This document shows, piece by piece, positions 9,031 through 16,516 of a stretch of 36,957 nt of DNA (within the stretch, counting starts at the first letter, position 1; each line of letters begins with the position of its first letter). The position numbers and the translations under genes are program-made. The stretch is from contig VGEO01000024.1 of assembly GCA_016869275.1 (NCBI GenBank), positions 1 through 36,957 on the forward strand, in the 5' to 3' direction. The notes below the pieces were generated by a model. The model saw only the letters and a list, made by a program, of their open reading frames with translations, was not told the origin of the DNA and made no database searches. The stretch is from Alphaproteobacteria bacterium. GTDB taxonomy: Bacteria > Pseudomonadota > Alphaproteobacteria > SHVV01.

Positions 9031-9033
9031 GCC

Positions 9034-9453
9034 ATGACTTCACTCCACGTCACGCTGCCGACCGCCGCGATCCTGGCCCTTATCCTGGTGTGGCTCTCGG
9101 CCACGGTCTCGCGCGAGCGGTTTCGCGCCAAGGTCAGCATCGGTGACGGCAGCGACCGCCCGCCGCGTGACGGCGAGGCACCGACCCGGCGCTTGCCGAT
9201 CGCGATCCGGTCGCAAGCCAACTTCGCCGAGTACGTGCCGTTCAGCTTGATATTGCTCGGGCTGATCGAAAGCCGGGGCGGACACCCCTGGTTCCTCTGG
9301 GTCTTCGCCGTTGCGCTCGTACTCTGCCGCCTCGCGCACCCGATCGGCATGCGGATGAAAGCGCCGAACCCGGTGCGCGCCGGCAGCATCACCGTGCAAT
9401 GGCTGCTCCTCATCGCCGGCGCGCTCTATGGCCTCTGGCTTTATTCCGCCTGA
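9034..9453 (+). CDS. MAPEG family membrane protein
   Basis: 139-residue integral membrane protein with four hydrophobic segments (about residues 8-24, 62-80, 86-103 and 118-137). The motif RSQANFAEYVPFSLILLGLIE (about 60-80) is the signature of the membrane-associated eicosanoid/glutathione metabolism (MAPEG) superfamily. The bacterial members are of uncertain substrate; glutathione-linked chemistry is the family expectation, not shown here. It has its own short leader with a hairpin and is followed by pseudogene debris, so it is probably transcribed alone. Confidence 0.85.
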   Translation: MTSLHVTLPTAAILALILVWLSATVSRERFRAKVSIGDGSDRPPRDGEAPTRRLPIAIRSQANFAEYVPFSLILLGLIESRGGHPWFLWVFAVALVLCRLAHPIGMRMKAPNPVRAGSITVQWLLLIAGALYGLWLYSA

Positions 9454-9690
9454 GCCGCGTCCGGCCGCACTGATCGCCGGCGCGTCGGCCGGGATCGGGC
9501 GCGAACTCGCGCGCGAGCAGGCGCTCGCCGCCGTCAACGTGGGCGCGCTCGCCGCCCTCACCCGCCTGTTCCTGCCGGCCATGCTGGCGCGCGGATGGGC
9601 CGCATCCTCAACGTCGCCTCGACCGCGGCATTCCAGCCGGCGGGGCCGTTCATGGCGAGCTATTACGCGCGCAAAGGCGCGCAACGCGAC
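9428..9690 (+). pseudogene. Short-chain dehydrogenase/reductase remnant, internally deleted and frameshifted
   Basis: The frame opening at 9428 reads RPAALIAGASAGIGRELARE, a Rossmann N-terminus of a classical SDR, then jumps directly to VNVGALAALTRLFLPAMLARG, which in intact SDRs lies some 80-90 residues further on. At about 9592-9597 the reading moves to another frame (start near 9595) that continues with GRILNVASTAAFQPAGPFMASYYARKGA, the active-site Ser and YxxxK-like segment (here YYARK). A single missing G after TGG would restore the frame. The C-terminal half is absent and runs into ParE-like sequence. This is a decayed gene, overlapping the last bases of the MAPEG gene. Confidence 0.75.
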
Positions 9691-9975
9691 CTAGAAGACA
9701 TCCGCCGTTACGTCGCCGAGAGCGCTTCGATCGCACGAGCCGATTCCGCGCTCGATCGCTTGCTCGAGACGGTGTACAGCTTATCGGCCTACGCCGAACG
9801 CGAATCAATCCCGCGCGAGCTGCGGTCGCTCGGGGTTCAGGCTTATTGCGAACTGGTCGTTGGACCGTAGCGGATCATCGACCGCGCGCTCGGACGCCGG
9901 GTCGTCGTCTATGTCATTGCTGACGGACGGCGCGACATGCAGGCCCTGCTCCTGCGCCGCTTAGTTGGGCGGTAG
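9682..9975 (+). pseudogene. ParE/RelE-superfamily toxin remnant with internal TAG
   Basis: Continuing in the second SDR frame, QRDLEDIRRYVAES, LDRLLETVYSLSAYAE and RELRSLGVQAYCELVVGP match the ParE/RelE toxin fold. An in-frame TAG (9868-9870) follows, and the frame then resumes with RIIDRALGRRVVVYVIADGRRDMQALLLRRLVGR up to the TAG at 9973-9975. Intact family members read VGPYRIIYR at this point, so the stop looks like a TAC-to-TAG change. The first few residues of the toxin are missing, replaced by SDR sequence, and no antitoxin gene is adjacent. It is therefore a fused relic, not an active toxin-antitoxin pair. Confidence 0.75.
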
Positions 9976-9985
9976 AGCGCCCGCG

Positions 9986-10435
9986 CTAGCCCTTCTGCTC
10001 CCAGCGGCCCTCGGCCGACTGCTGCCAGTAGGTCGCCTTGTGGCCGCCGCCCTTGAGCCGGCTCCAACGCTCGCGCGCCGCCGCGACCGCGGTTGGATCG
10101 TTGCCGTCGAACACGCAGAGGCAGCGCTCGAACGGGGCTATGTCGGCGTAGTCGGCGCCGTCGACCAGGACGAGCACGGCGGCGTTGTTCGGATTCTCGT
10201 CGCCGGCCGTGAGGTAGATCGGCTGCTCGGCGGAATGGCCGTCGGCGGCGGTGCCGTGGGCCAGGAACGAGTCCGGATCGTAGGTCCAAAGCGTCGTGTT
10301 CAAGGCCTCGACCCGCTCGGGCGAGCCGGCCCGCACCAGCGCGCGGTAGCCGCGCTCGACCGCTTTCTCGAGCAGTTTCGGCAGCACGCGTTCGAGCGGC
10401 GCGTGCTCGAGATGGTAGAACGCGACCTCGGTCAT
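9986..10435 (-). CDS. holC: DNA polymerase III subunit chi
   Basis: 149-residue HolC, the clamp-loader accessory subunit that links the replicase to single-strand binding protein. The N-terminus TEVAFYHLEHAPLERVLPKL and central EKAVERGYRALVRAG, LWTYDPDSFLAHG and QPIYLTAGDENPN segments are characteristic. The ATG at 10435 is chosen because the conserved domain starts at once; the longer open frame upstream lies inside pepA. It follows pepA after 16 bases, the usual pepA-holC order in proteobacteria, and is convergent with the SDR/ParE debris. Confidence 0.92.
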   Translation of the reverse strand: MTEVAFYHLEHAPLERVLPKLLEKAVERGYRALVRAGSPERVEALNTTLWTYDPDSFLAHGTAADGHSAEQPIYLTAGDENPNNAAVLVLVDGADYADIAPFERCLCVFDGNDPTAVAAARERWSRLKGGGHKATYWQQSAEGRWEQKG

Positions 10436-10451
10436 CGCCGGCTTCAGGACG

Positions 10452-11957
10452 CTATTTCTTGGCGCCGCCCCGCTCGTAGTGGTCGGCGACAAGCCGATCG
10501 AGCAGCCTGACGCCGAAGCCCGAGCCGCCCTTGGGCACGGTCGGCTGGTTCTTGTAGCACCAGGTGGTCCCGGCGATGTCGAGGTGCGCCCATGGCCCGT
10601 CGTTGACGAAGTGCTTGAGGAAGAGCGCGGCCGAGATGCTGCCGGCCCAGCGGTCGCCAACATTCTTGATGTCGGCGATCGGCGACTTGATATCTTGCTC
10701 GTAGGAATCGTGGAGCGGCATGCGCCACAGCCGCTCGCCGGTCGCGAGCCCGGCTTCGAGCAGCCAGTCGGCCAAGCGGTCGTTGTTGGCGAACAGGCCG
10801 GCGTGATTGTGGCCGAGCGCGACGATGATGGCGCCGGTCAGCGTCGCCAAGTCGATCATCACCTTCGGCTTGAAACGTTGCTGGATGTGCCAGAGCACGT
10901 CGGCCAGCACCAAGCGGCCTTCGGCGTCGGTGTTGATGACCTCGATCGTTTTGCCCGACATCGCCTTGACGACGTCGCCCGGTCGTTGCGCGGTCGAGGA
11001 CGGCATGTTCTCGACCAAGCCGAGCGCGGCGACGACGTTGACCTTGGCCTTGCGGCCGGCGAGCGCGCGCATCAAGCCGGTGACGACGCCGGCGCCGCCC
11101 ATGTCCCACTTCATTTCTTCCATCCCGGCCGCGGGCTTGATCGAGATGCCGCCGGTATCGAAGGTGACGCCCTTGCCGATGAAGGCGATCGGCTTGTCGT
11201 CGGCCTTGGCGCCGCCGTTCCAGCGCATGATGACGACGCGCGGTTCGTTGGCCGACCCTTGGGCGACGCCGATCAACGCGCGCATGCCGAGCTTCTTGAT
11301 TTGCGCGAGGTCGAGGACCTCGACTTTTACGCCGATGTCCTTCAGTTCTTCGCAGCGCGCGGCGAAGCTCGCCGGATAGAGCACGTTGGCGGGCTCCGAC
11401 ACCAGGTTGCGCGTGAGTTCGACGCCTTCGGCCACCTCGGCGAGCCGTTCGTACGCGCGCGCCGCGGCGGCCGCGTTCTTGGCGTAAACGCCGAGCCGTT
11501 TGACCGAGGGCTTCTTTTCCGGTTTCTCGTCGGTCAGATACCGATCGAAGCGATAGCCACCGAGCCGCGCGCCGAACGCGACCTCGGCTGCCATCGTCGG
11601 GGTCTTGAGTTTGCAACGCGGCAGGGCGTCGACCGCGATCACGACGTCGCTGTCGCCGGTTCCGCTGACGCGCTGCACGACGTTGCCGCCGGCATTCTCG
11701 AGCGCGAGCGCATCGATGACCTTGGGGTCGCCGAGCCCGTAGAGCACGATCCGCGACAGGTTGAGTCCGGCCGGCGCCACCAGTTCGAGCACCTGATCCT
11801 TTTCGCCCGTGAAGCGCCCGACCTTGAGCGCGCGCGTGATCGCGCCCTGCGTCTGCTGATCGATCAATTTGGCCGTCGAACTCAGGGTCTTGTCTTTCGT
11901 GACCGCGACCGCGAGAGCTCCGCTCTTGGGCAGCGATTCCGGGAATTCGATCTTCAT
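10452..11957 (-). CDS. pepA: Leucyl (cytosol) aminopeptidase
   Basis: 501-residue M17 family aminopeptidase, a two-metal enzyme removing N-terminal residues from peptides. The C-terminal catalytic domain shows the metal-ligand segments IGKGVTFDTGGISIKP and WDMGGAGVV and the signature NTDAEGRLVLAD (about residues 338-349). The N-terminal domain is the usual variable macro-like fold. Length is normal. The ATG at 11957 opens KIEFPESLPKSG. It is divergent from lptF across a gap that contains a 20-base palindrome, and leads into holC. Confidence 0.97.
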   Translation of the reverse strand: MKIEFPESLPKSGALAVAVTKDKTLSSTAKLIDQQTQGAITRALKVGRFTGEKDQVLELVAPAGLNLSRIVLYGLGDPKVIDALALENAGGNVVQRVSGTGDSDVVIAVDALPRCKLKTPTMAAEVAFGARLGGYRFDRYLTDEKPEKKPSVKRLGVYAKNAAAAARAYERLAEVAEGVELTRNLVSEPANVLYPASFAARCEELKDIGVKVEVLDLAQIKKLGMRALIGVAQGSANEPRVVIMRWNGGAKADDKPIAFIGKGVTFDTGGISIKPAAGMEEMKWDMGGAGVVTGLMRALAGRKAKVNVVAALGLVENMPSSTAQRPGDVVKAMSGKTIEVINTDAEGRLVLADVLWHIQQRFKPKVMIDLATLTGAIIVALGHNHAGLFANNDRLADWLLEAGLATGERLWRMPLHDSYEQDIKSPIADIKNVGDRWAGSISAALFLKHFVNDGPWAHLDIAGTTWCYKNQPTVPKGGSGFGVRLLDRLVADHYERGGAKK

Positions 11958-12002
11958 GCGGGATCCGATGGCTAGGAAGGCGGTGGGTGACGCGCCGGTC
12001 GA

Positions 12003-12022
12003 CGCGGTCCGCGCGGACCGCG
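12003..12022. promoter_or_regulatory. Perfect 20-base palindrome between pepA and lptF
   Basis: The two halves CGCGGTCCGC and GCGGACCGCG are exact reverse complements with no spacer. The site sits mid-way in the 126-base divergent gap, 45 bases before the pepA start and 61 before the lptF start. A dimeric repressor site is the natural reading; a cruciform or chance in very GC-rich DNA are alternatives. Confidence 0.45.
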
Positions 12023-12070
12023 GGCGCTCGAACGGCGGAGCGCACTGTACAGCAACCCCACCGGTCTGGC

Positions 12071-12083
12071 TAATATAGCGGTC
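12071..12083 (+). promoter_or_regulatory. Candidate -10 element of the lptF operon (possible leaderless start)
   Basis: TAATAT (12071-12076) is the only AT-rich hexamer near the lptF start and lies only seven bases before the ATG at 12084. If used, transcription would begin at or next to the start codon. The -35 match is poor, and no clear Shine-Dalgarno site is present. Confidence 0.35.
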
Positions 12084-13199
12084 ATGAGCGGCGTCAAACG
12101 CTACATCCTGTGGCAGATGGTGGGCCCCTTCGTTTTTGCCACGGCAGCGCTGACCGGCGTCGCGTGGCTGACGCAGAGCCTGCGGTTCCTCGATCTTATC
12201 ATCAATCGCGGCCTATCGGCCGCGATGTTCTTTTATCTGACCGCGCTCCTGCTGCCCAAGATCCTGGTCCTCGTCATCCCGTTCGCGTTCCTGTTCGCCG
12301 CGCTCTATACCTTCAACCGTTTGAAGAACGAGAGCGAACTCGTGGTGATGCGGGCGGCGGGCTTGAGCCCGGTCGCGTTGGCGGCCCCCGCGGTCGTCTT
12401 GAGCGCGGTTGTGGCCCTGGTCGGCTATGGGCTTGGGCTTTACGTTGCGCCGGCGAGTTACCGCACGTTCAAGGATCTGCAGTCCGAAGTCCGCACCCAA
12501 TACGTGTCGGCGCTGGTGCAAGAGGGAAGCTTCAACACGCTCTATCGCGGTTTGACGATTTACGTCCGCGGCCGCGAACCGTCGGGCGATCTGCTCGGCA
12601 TCCTGGTCCACGATGCGCGCGACGCCAAACGCTCGATCACGATGATGGCCGAGCGCGGCGTCATGCTGCACACCGGCGAGGGCCCGCGCTTCGTCATGGT
12701 CCAGGGCAACCGGCAAGAACGCGACACCGCGAGCGGCCAGGTCTCGATGCTCTACTTCGATCGCTATACGCTCGACCTCGGCCGCATTACGAGCGCTGCG
12801 CCCAACCGCTGGCGCGAGGCGGGCGAGCGTTTTCTGCCCGAACTGCTCGCGCCGGGAAACGACCGCGACGATCTCAACAACCGCGGCAAGTTCCTGGCCG
12901 AGGCGCACCATCGCCTGGCTTCGCCGTTGACCGCGATCGTGTTCGCCCTGATCGCCGCCGCCTGCTACCTCACCGGGCCCTACGACCGGCGCTCGGACTG
13001 GCGCCGGGTCGGCACCGCCATCGTCGCCGCCCTGGTGGTCGAGGCCACCAGCCTCGGCCTCACCTCGGTCGTCAGCAAAGCGCCCTCGTTCATTCCGCTG
13101 ATGTACCTGAACGCGCTGATCCCGAGCCTTATCTGTCTTTACCTGCTGCTCGAGCGCGGACGTTTACGCACGTCCGCCGGCGCGAGCGCCGTGCGCTGA
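12084..13199 (+). CDS. lptF: LPS export ABC transporter permease LptF
   Basis: 371-residue inner-membrane permease of the LptB2FGC complex that extracts lipopolysaccharide from the inner membrane. The N-terminus VKRYILWQMVGPFVFATAALTGVAWL is the family opening. Three membrane helices precede a periplasmic beta-jellyroll region (about residues 125-265), and three more follow (about 280-360), as in LptF/LptG. First gene of lptF-lptG-lptD, with the next start overlapping its stop in TGATG. LptF rather than LptG is inferred from order and from the LxxPxxLVLVIPFAFLFA region. Confidence 0.95.
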   Translation: MSGVKRYILWQMVGPFVFATAALTGVAWLTQSLRFLDLIINRGLSAAMFFYLTALLLPKILVLVIPFAFLFAALYTFNRLKNESELVVMRAAGLSPVALAAPAVVLSAVVALVGYGLGLYVAPASYRTFKDLQSEVRTQYVSALVQEGSFNTLYRGLTIYVRGREPSGDLLGILVHDARDAKRSITMMAERGVMLHTGEGPRFVMVQGNRQERDTASGQVSMLYFDRYTLDLGRITSAAPNRWREAGERFLPELLAPGNDRDDLNNRGKFLAEAHHRLASPLTAIVFALIAAACYLTGPYDRRSDWRRVGTAIVAALVVEATSLGLTSVVSKAPSFIPLMYLNALIPSLICLYLLLERGRLRTSAGASAVR

Positions 13200-14293
13200 T
13201 GCGGCTATCGCCGACTTTTCTCGCTTATTTCGGGCTCCAGTTCCTTGCCGGAATCGGATTGGCGCTCTTGGTGTTGTCGGCGCTGGTGTTCGTGATCGAT
13301 TTAGTCGAACTGCTCCGCCGCGCCTCCGGTCGCGAGTCCGCCGGTATCGACGTGGTGTTCGCGATGGCGGCGTTGCGGCTGCCGTTCCTGGTGCAGAAGG
13401 TGATGCCGTTCGCGACGCTGTTCGGCGCGATGTACGCGCTGTTGAAGCTCACCCGTACCCAGGAACTCGTGGTCGCGCGCGCCGCTGGCGTTTCGGTGTG
13501 GCAGTTTCTGATGCCCGGGCTCTTGATCGCCGCCGTCGCCGGCATCTTCACCGTCGGCGCCTTCAATCCGATCGCGTCGGTGATGATGGCGCGTTACGAG
13601 CAGCTCGAGGCGCGTTACCTCGAAGGCCGCCCGAGCCTGCTCGCGGTATCGTCGAGCGGCTTGTGGCTGCGCCAGGCCGACGAGCGCGGCCAATCGGTTC
13701 TCCATGCCGACGCGGTCTCGGCCGAGGGTACCGAGCTCGACCGCGTCACCGTCTACCTCTACGAGGGCGCCGACCGGTTCTTACGCCGGCTCGACGCCAC
13801 CGCGGCCCGACTCGATGCCGGGTTCTGGGAGCTCAAGGACGTGCTCGTCACCAACCTCGACGGCAGCGTCGATCGGTCGGCGCGACTCGTATTGCCGACC
13901 AGCATGACGCCGACCCAGATCCAGGAGAGCTTCGCCTCGCCGGAAACTATGTCGTTCTGGGCGTTGCCCGCATTTATCGGCATGCTCGAGGACGCCGGCT
14001 TTACCGCGCGCCGTCACCGGCTGCATTGGCATTCGCTGCTGGCGACGCCGCTCCTGCTCTGCGCCATGTTGTTGATCGCGGCGACCTTCACCTTGCGGCT
14101 GACCCGTAGCGGCGGCGTCGGCACGTTGGCGAGCGGTGGCGTCCTCGCCGGCTTCGTCCTGTTTTTCCTCTCCGACCTCGTGCTTGCGCTCGGCCTTTCG
14201 AGCGCGATCCCGGTGGCGCTCGCGGCCTGGACCCCGGCCGGCGTCTGCAGCCTGCTCGGAATCGCCATGTTGATGCACCTCGAAGACGGCTAG
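13199..14293 (+). CDS. lptG: LPS export ABC transporter permease LptG
   Basis: 364-residue partner permease to LptF. N-terminus RLSPTFLAYFGLQFLAGIGLAL, conserved PFLVQKVMPFATLFGAMYALLKLTRTQELVV coupling-helix region (about residues 60-92), a periplasmic jellyroll domain (about 125-260), and a C-terminal three-helix block including LTRSGGVGTLASGGVLAGF. The ATG at 13199 overlaps the lptF stop by one base, which fixes the start; the open frame continues far upstream through lptF but that part is antisense-like shadow. The next gene, lptD, starts immediately after its stop. Confidence 0.95.
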   Translation: MRLSPTFLAYFGLQFLAGIGLALLVLSALVFVIDLVELLRRASGRESAGIDVVFAMAALRLPFLVQKVMPFATLFGAMYALLKLTRTQELVVARAAGVSVWQFLMPGLLIAAVAGIFTVGAFNPIASVMMARYEQLEARYLEGRPSLLAVSSSGLWLRQADERGQSVLHADAVSAEGTELDRVTVYLYEGADRFLRRLDATAARLDAGFWELKDVLVTNLDGSVDRSARLVLPTSMTPTQIQESFASPETMSFWALPAFIGMLEDAGFTARRHRLHWHSLLATPLLLCAMLLIAATFTLRLTRSGGVGTLASGGVLAGFVLFFLSDLVLALGLSSAIPVALAAWTPAGVCSLLGIAMLMHLEDG

Positions 14294-16444
14294 ATGCGGC
14301 GCGCCGCGATCCTGACCGCGACGCTGCTGGTCGCCCTGGCCGCCGTCGCGGCACCGCACGCCGCCGAAATACAACCGCTCGGCGAGCAGGTTCTGCTCCA
14401 AGCCGACACGGTCACCTACGACCAGGACAACAGGATCGTCGTCGCCCGCGGCAACGTCGAAATTTCCTCGGGCGAGCGCGTCTTGGTCGCCGACGAGGTC
14501 GTTTACGACGAGCGGGCCGACAAAGTCGCGGCGCGCGGCAACGTCGCGGTGCTGGAGCCCTCAGGGAACGTCATTTTCGCCGACGGGATCGAGCTCACCC
14601 GCGACCTCCGCGCGGGCTTCATCGACGGGTTTCGCGCCCTGCTCGCCGATCAGACCAAGATCGCCGCGGTCTCGGGCGAGCGCCGCGACGGCAACATCAC
14701 CGAGATGTCGCGCGGCGTGTTCTCGGCCTGCGAGCTTTGTCCGACCGATCGTACCCGTGCGCCGCTGTGGCAGTTCAAGGCGGTGCGCGTCATCCACGAC
14801 GAGCAAAAACAGCGGATCGAGTACCAGGACGTGATCCTCGAGTTCTTCGGCATTCCGGTCGCCTACACGCCCTATTTTTCGCACCCCGATCCGCGGGTGA
14901 CGCGCAAGAGCGGCTTCTTGGCGCCCGAGTACGGCTCGTCCAGTGCGCTCGGCCAAACCCTGCAGATTCCCTACTTTTTCAACCTGGCCCCGCATCGCGA
15001 CTTCACCCTAGCGCCGATTTTCACGACCAAGGAAGGCGTCGTCGCGTTCGGCGAGTACCGCGAGCGCACCGCCGCGGGCCGCTTCGACGTCAAAGCCTCG
15101 ATTACCCAGGTCGACGAGCGCAATCCGCGCAACGTCAAGACCGGCGATCGCGAAATCCGCGGCCACATCTTGAGCCAAGGCCGGTTCGATCCGAACCCGA
15201 CCTGGCGTTGGGGGTTCGACGTCAACCGCTCGACCGACGACACCTATTTGCGCCGCTACGACTTCGGCAATTTCGACTCGCTCACGACCCGGCTGTACGT
15301 CGACGGATTTCGCCGCCGCAACTCGATGTCGGCCAACGCCTATGCCTTCCAGGGGCTCCGCGTCGACGACGATCCGAGTCGGACCGCGGTCATTCCGACC
15401 TTGTTCGATTACAACCTGATAAGCGAGCCCGGGCGCTACGGCGACACGTTCCTGTTCGACGCCAATCTACTGCTGCTGACGCGCGACGAGGGGCCGGCCA
15501 GCAACCGATTGTCGCTCAACGGCGGATGGCGGCTCCCCTATATCGGGCGCGACGGCTCCGTCTACACCATGACCGCGAGCCTGCGCGGCGACGGCTACAT
15601 CGTCGACGACGTTCCGACGAGCTCGAACGCCCGCCAGGCGGTCGCCGATGGCGGCACCGGCCGCATCCTGCCGCAACTCGCGCTCGAATGGCGCTATCCA
15701 ATGATCCGCGACGACGGTTCGGTCCGCCAGACCATCGAGCCGATCGTGCTCGGCGTGGTGTCGCCCTATGGCGGCAACCCCAACGACATCCCCAACGAGG
15801 ACAGTCTGGCGTTCCAGTTCGACGCAACCAATCTCTTGACCGCGAGCCGTTTCCCCGGTCTCGACCGCGTCGAATCGGGGCCGCGGGTCAATTACGGCGT
15901 TCGCGTCGGCGTCTACAGCGATGCCGGAGGCTACGGAACGCTCTTGATCGGGCAAAGCCTCCGCACCCAGGAAGACGACACGTTCGCCGACAAGACCGGG
16001 CTCGAAGACCGCCGTTCCGACTATGTGAGCCATCTCTATTTCGTCCCGTCCGAGTTCATCGATTTCACCAACCGGCTCCGCCTCGATCGCGACACTTTCT
16101 CGATCCGCCGCAACGAGATCGTGTTGAGCGCCGGACCGCGCGCGATCCGGGTCGATGCCAGCTATGTCGCGCTGTCGCGCGAACTCACCACCGACGAACT
16201 GGTCGGCCGCCAGGAAGTCGGCGTGCAGACTCGCCTCCAGATCACCCCGTTCTGGTCGCTCGCCGCGCGCACTCGCCAGGACATCAGCGACGACCGCGAG
16301 ACGCTGAGCTACGCCGCGGCGCTCGAATACATGGACGAGTGCTTCGATTTCATCCTGACGGCGGCCCGCAGCTTTTTCCGCGACCGCGACATCGAGCCGT
16401 CGAGTTCGATTAAGGTCCGAATCCGGCTCAAGCACATCGGATAG
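14294..16444 (+). CDS. lptD: LPS-assembly outer-membrane protein LptD
   Basis: 716-residue outer-membrane beta-barrel that inserts LPS into the outer leaflet. A signal peptide covers about residues 1-24 (cleavage after PHAA). The N-terminal LptA-like jellyroll follows (ADTVTYDQDNRIVVARGNVEI and VVYDERADKVAARGNVAV, about 38-95), then a long barrel domain ending in KVRIRLKHIG. Only three cysteines are visible: a SACELC pair near residue 145 and one in DECFDF near residue 685, so its disulfide pattern must differ from the four-cysteine E. coli protein. The ATG directly abuts the lptG stop. SurA, its known assembly chaperone, is encoded next. Confidence 0.95.
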   Translation: MRRAAILTATLLVALAAVAAPHAAEIQPLGEQVLLQADTVTYDQDNRIVVARGNVEISSGERVLVADEVVYDERADKVAARGNVAVLEPSGNVIFADGIELTRDLRAGFIDGFRALLADQTKIAAVSGERRDGNITEMSRGVFSACELCPTDRTRAPLWQFKAVRVIHDEQKQRIEYQDVILEFFGIPVAYTPYFSHPDPRVTRKSGFLAPEYGSSSALGQTLQIPYFFNLAPHRDFTLAPIFTTKEGVVAFGEYRERTAAGRFDVKASITQVDERNPRNVKTGDREIRGHILSQGRFDPNPTWRWGFDVNRSTDDTYLRRYDFGNFDSLTTRLYVDGFRRRNSMSANAYAFQGLRVDDDPSRTAVIPTLFDYNLISEPGRYGDTFLFDANLLLLTRDEGPASNRLSLNGGWRLPYIGRDGSVYTMTASLRGDGYIVDDVPTSSNARQAVADGGTGRILPQLALEWRYPMIRDDGSVRQTIEPIVLGVVSPYGGNPNDIPNEDSLAFQFDATNLLTASRFPGLDRVESGPRVNYGVRVGVYSDAGGYGTLLIGQSLRTQEDDTFADKTGLEDRRSDYVSHLYFVPSEFIDFTNRLRLDRDTFSIRRNEIVLSAGPRAIRVDASYVALSRELTTDELVGRQEVGVQTRLQITPFWSLAARTRQDISDDRETLSYAAALEYMDECFDFILTAARSFFRDRDIEPSSSIKVRIRLKHIG

Positions 16445-16450
16445 GTTTTC

Positions 16451-16479
16451 TTCAACCGAGCGCCGGAGTTCTTTATAAT
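16451..16479 (+). promoter_or_regulatory. Candidate promoter of surA-pdxA-rsmA
   Basis: A perfect TATAAT (16474-16479) lies 17 bases after TTCAAC (16451-16456) in the short gap after lptD. Transcription would start near 16486, about 30 bases before the surA start. This would separate surA expression from the lpt operon, although read-through is also likely. Confidence 0.55.
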
Positions 16480-16516
16480 CGTACCGCCGCTGGAACGCCG
16501 TTCATTCACCGTGACC

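Noticed and set aside
9682..9975. Active toxin-antitoxin system
   Set aside because: The toxin frame lacks its N-terminal residues and has an internal TAG, and no antitoxin gene is adjacent.
10479..11975. 498-codon plus-strand frame opposite pepA
   Set aside because: Antisense shadow of a well-supported aminopeptidase gene.
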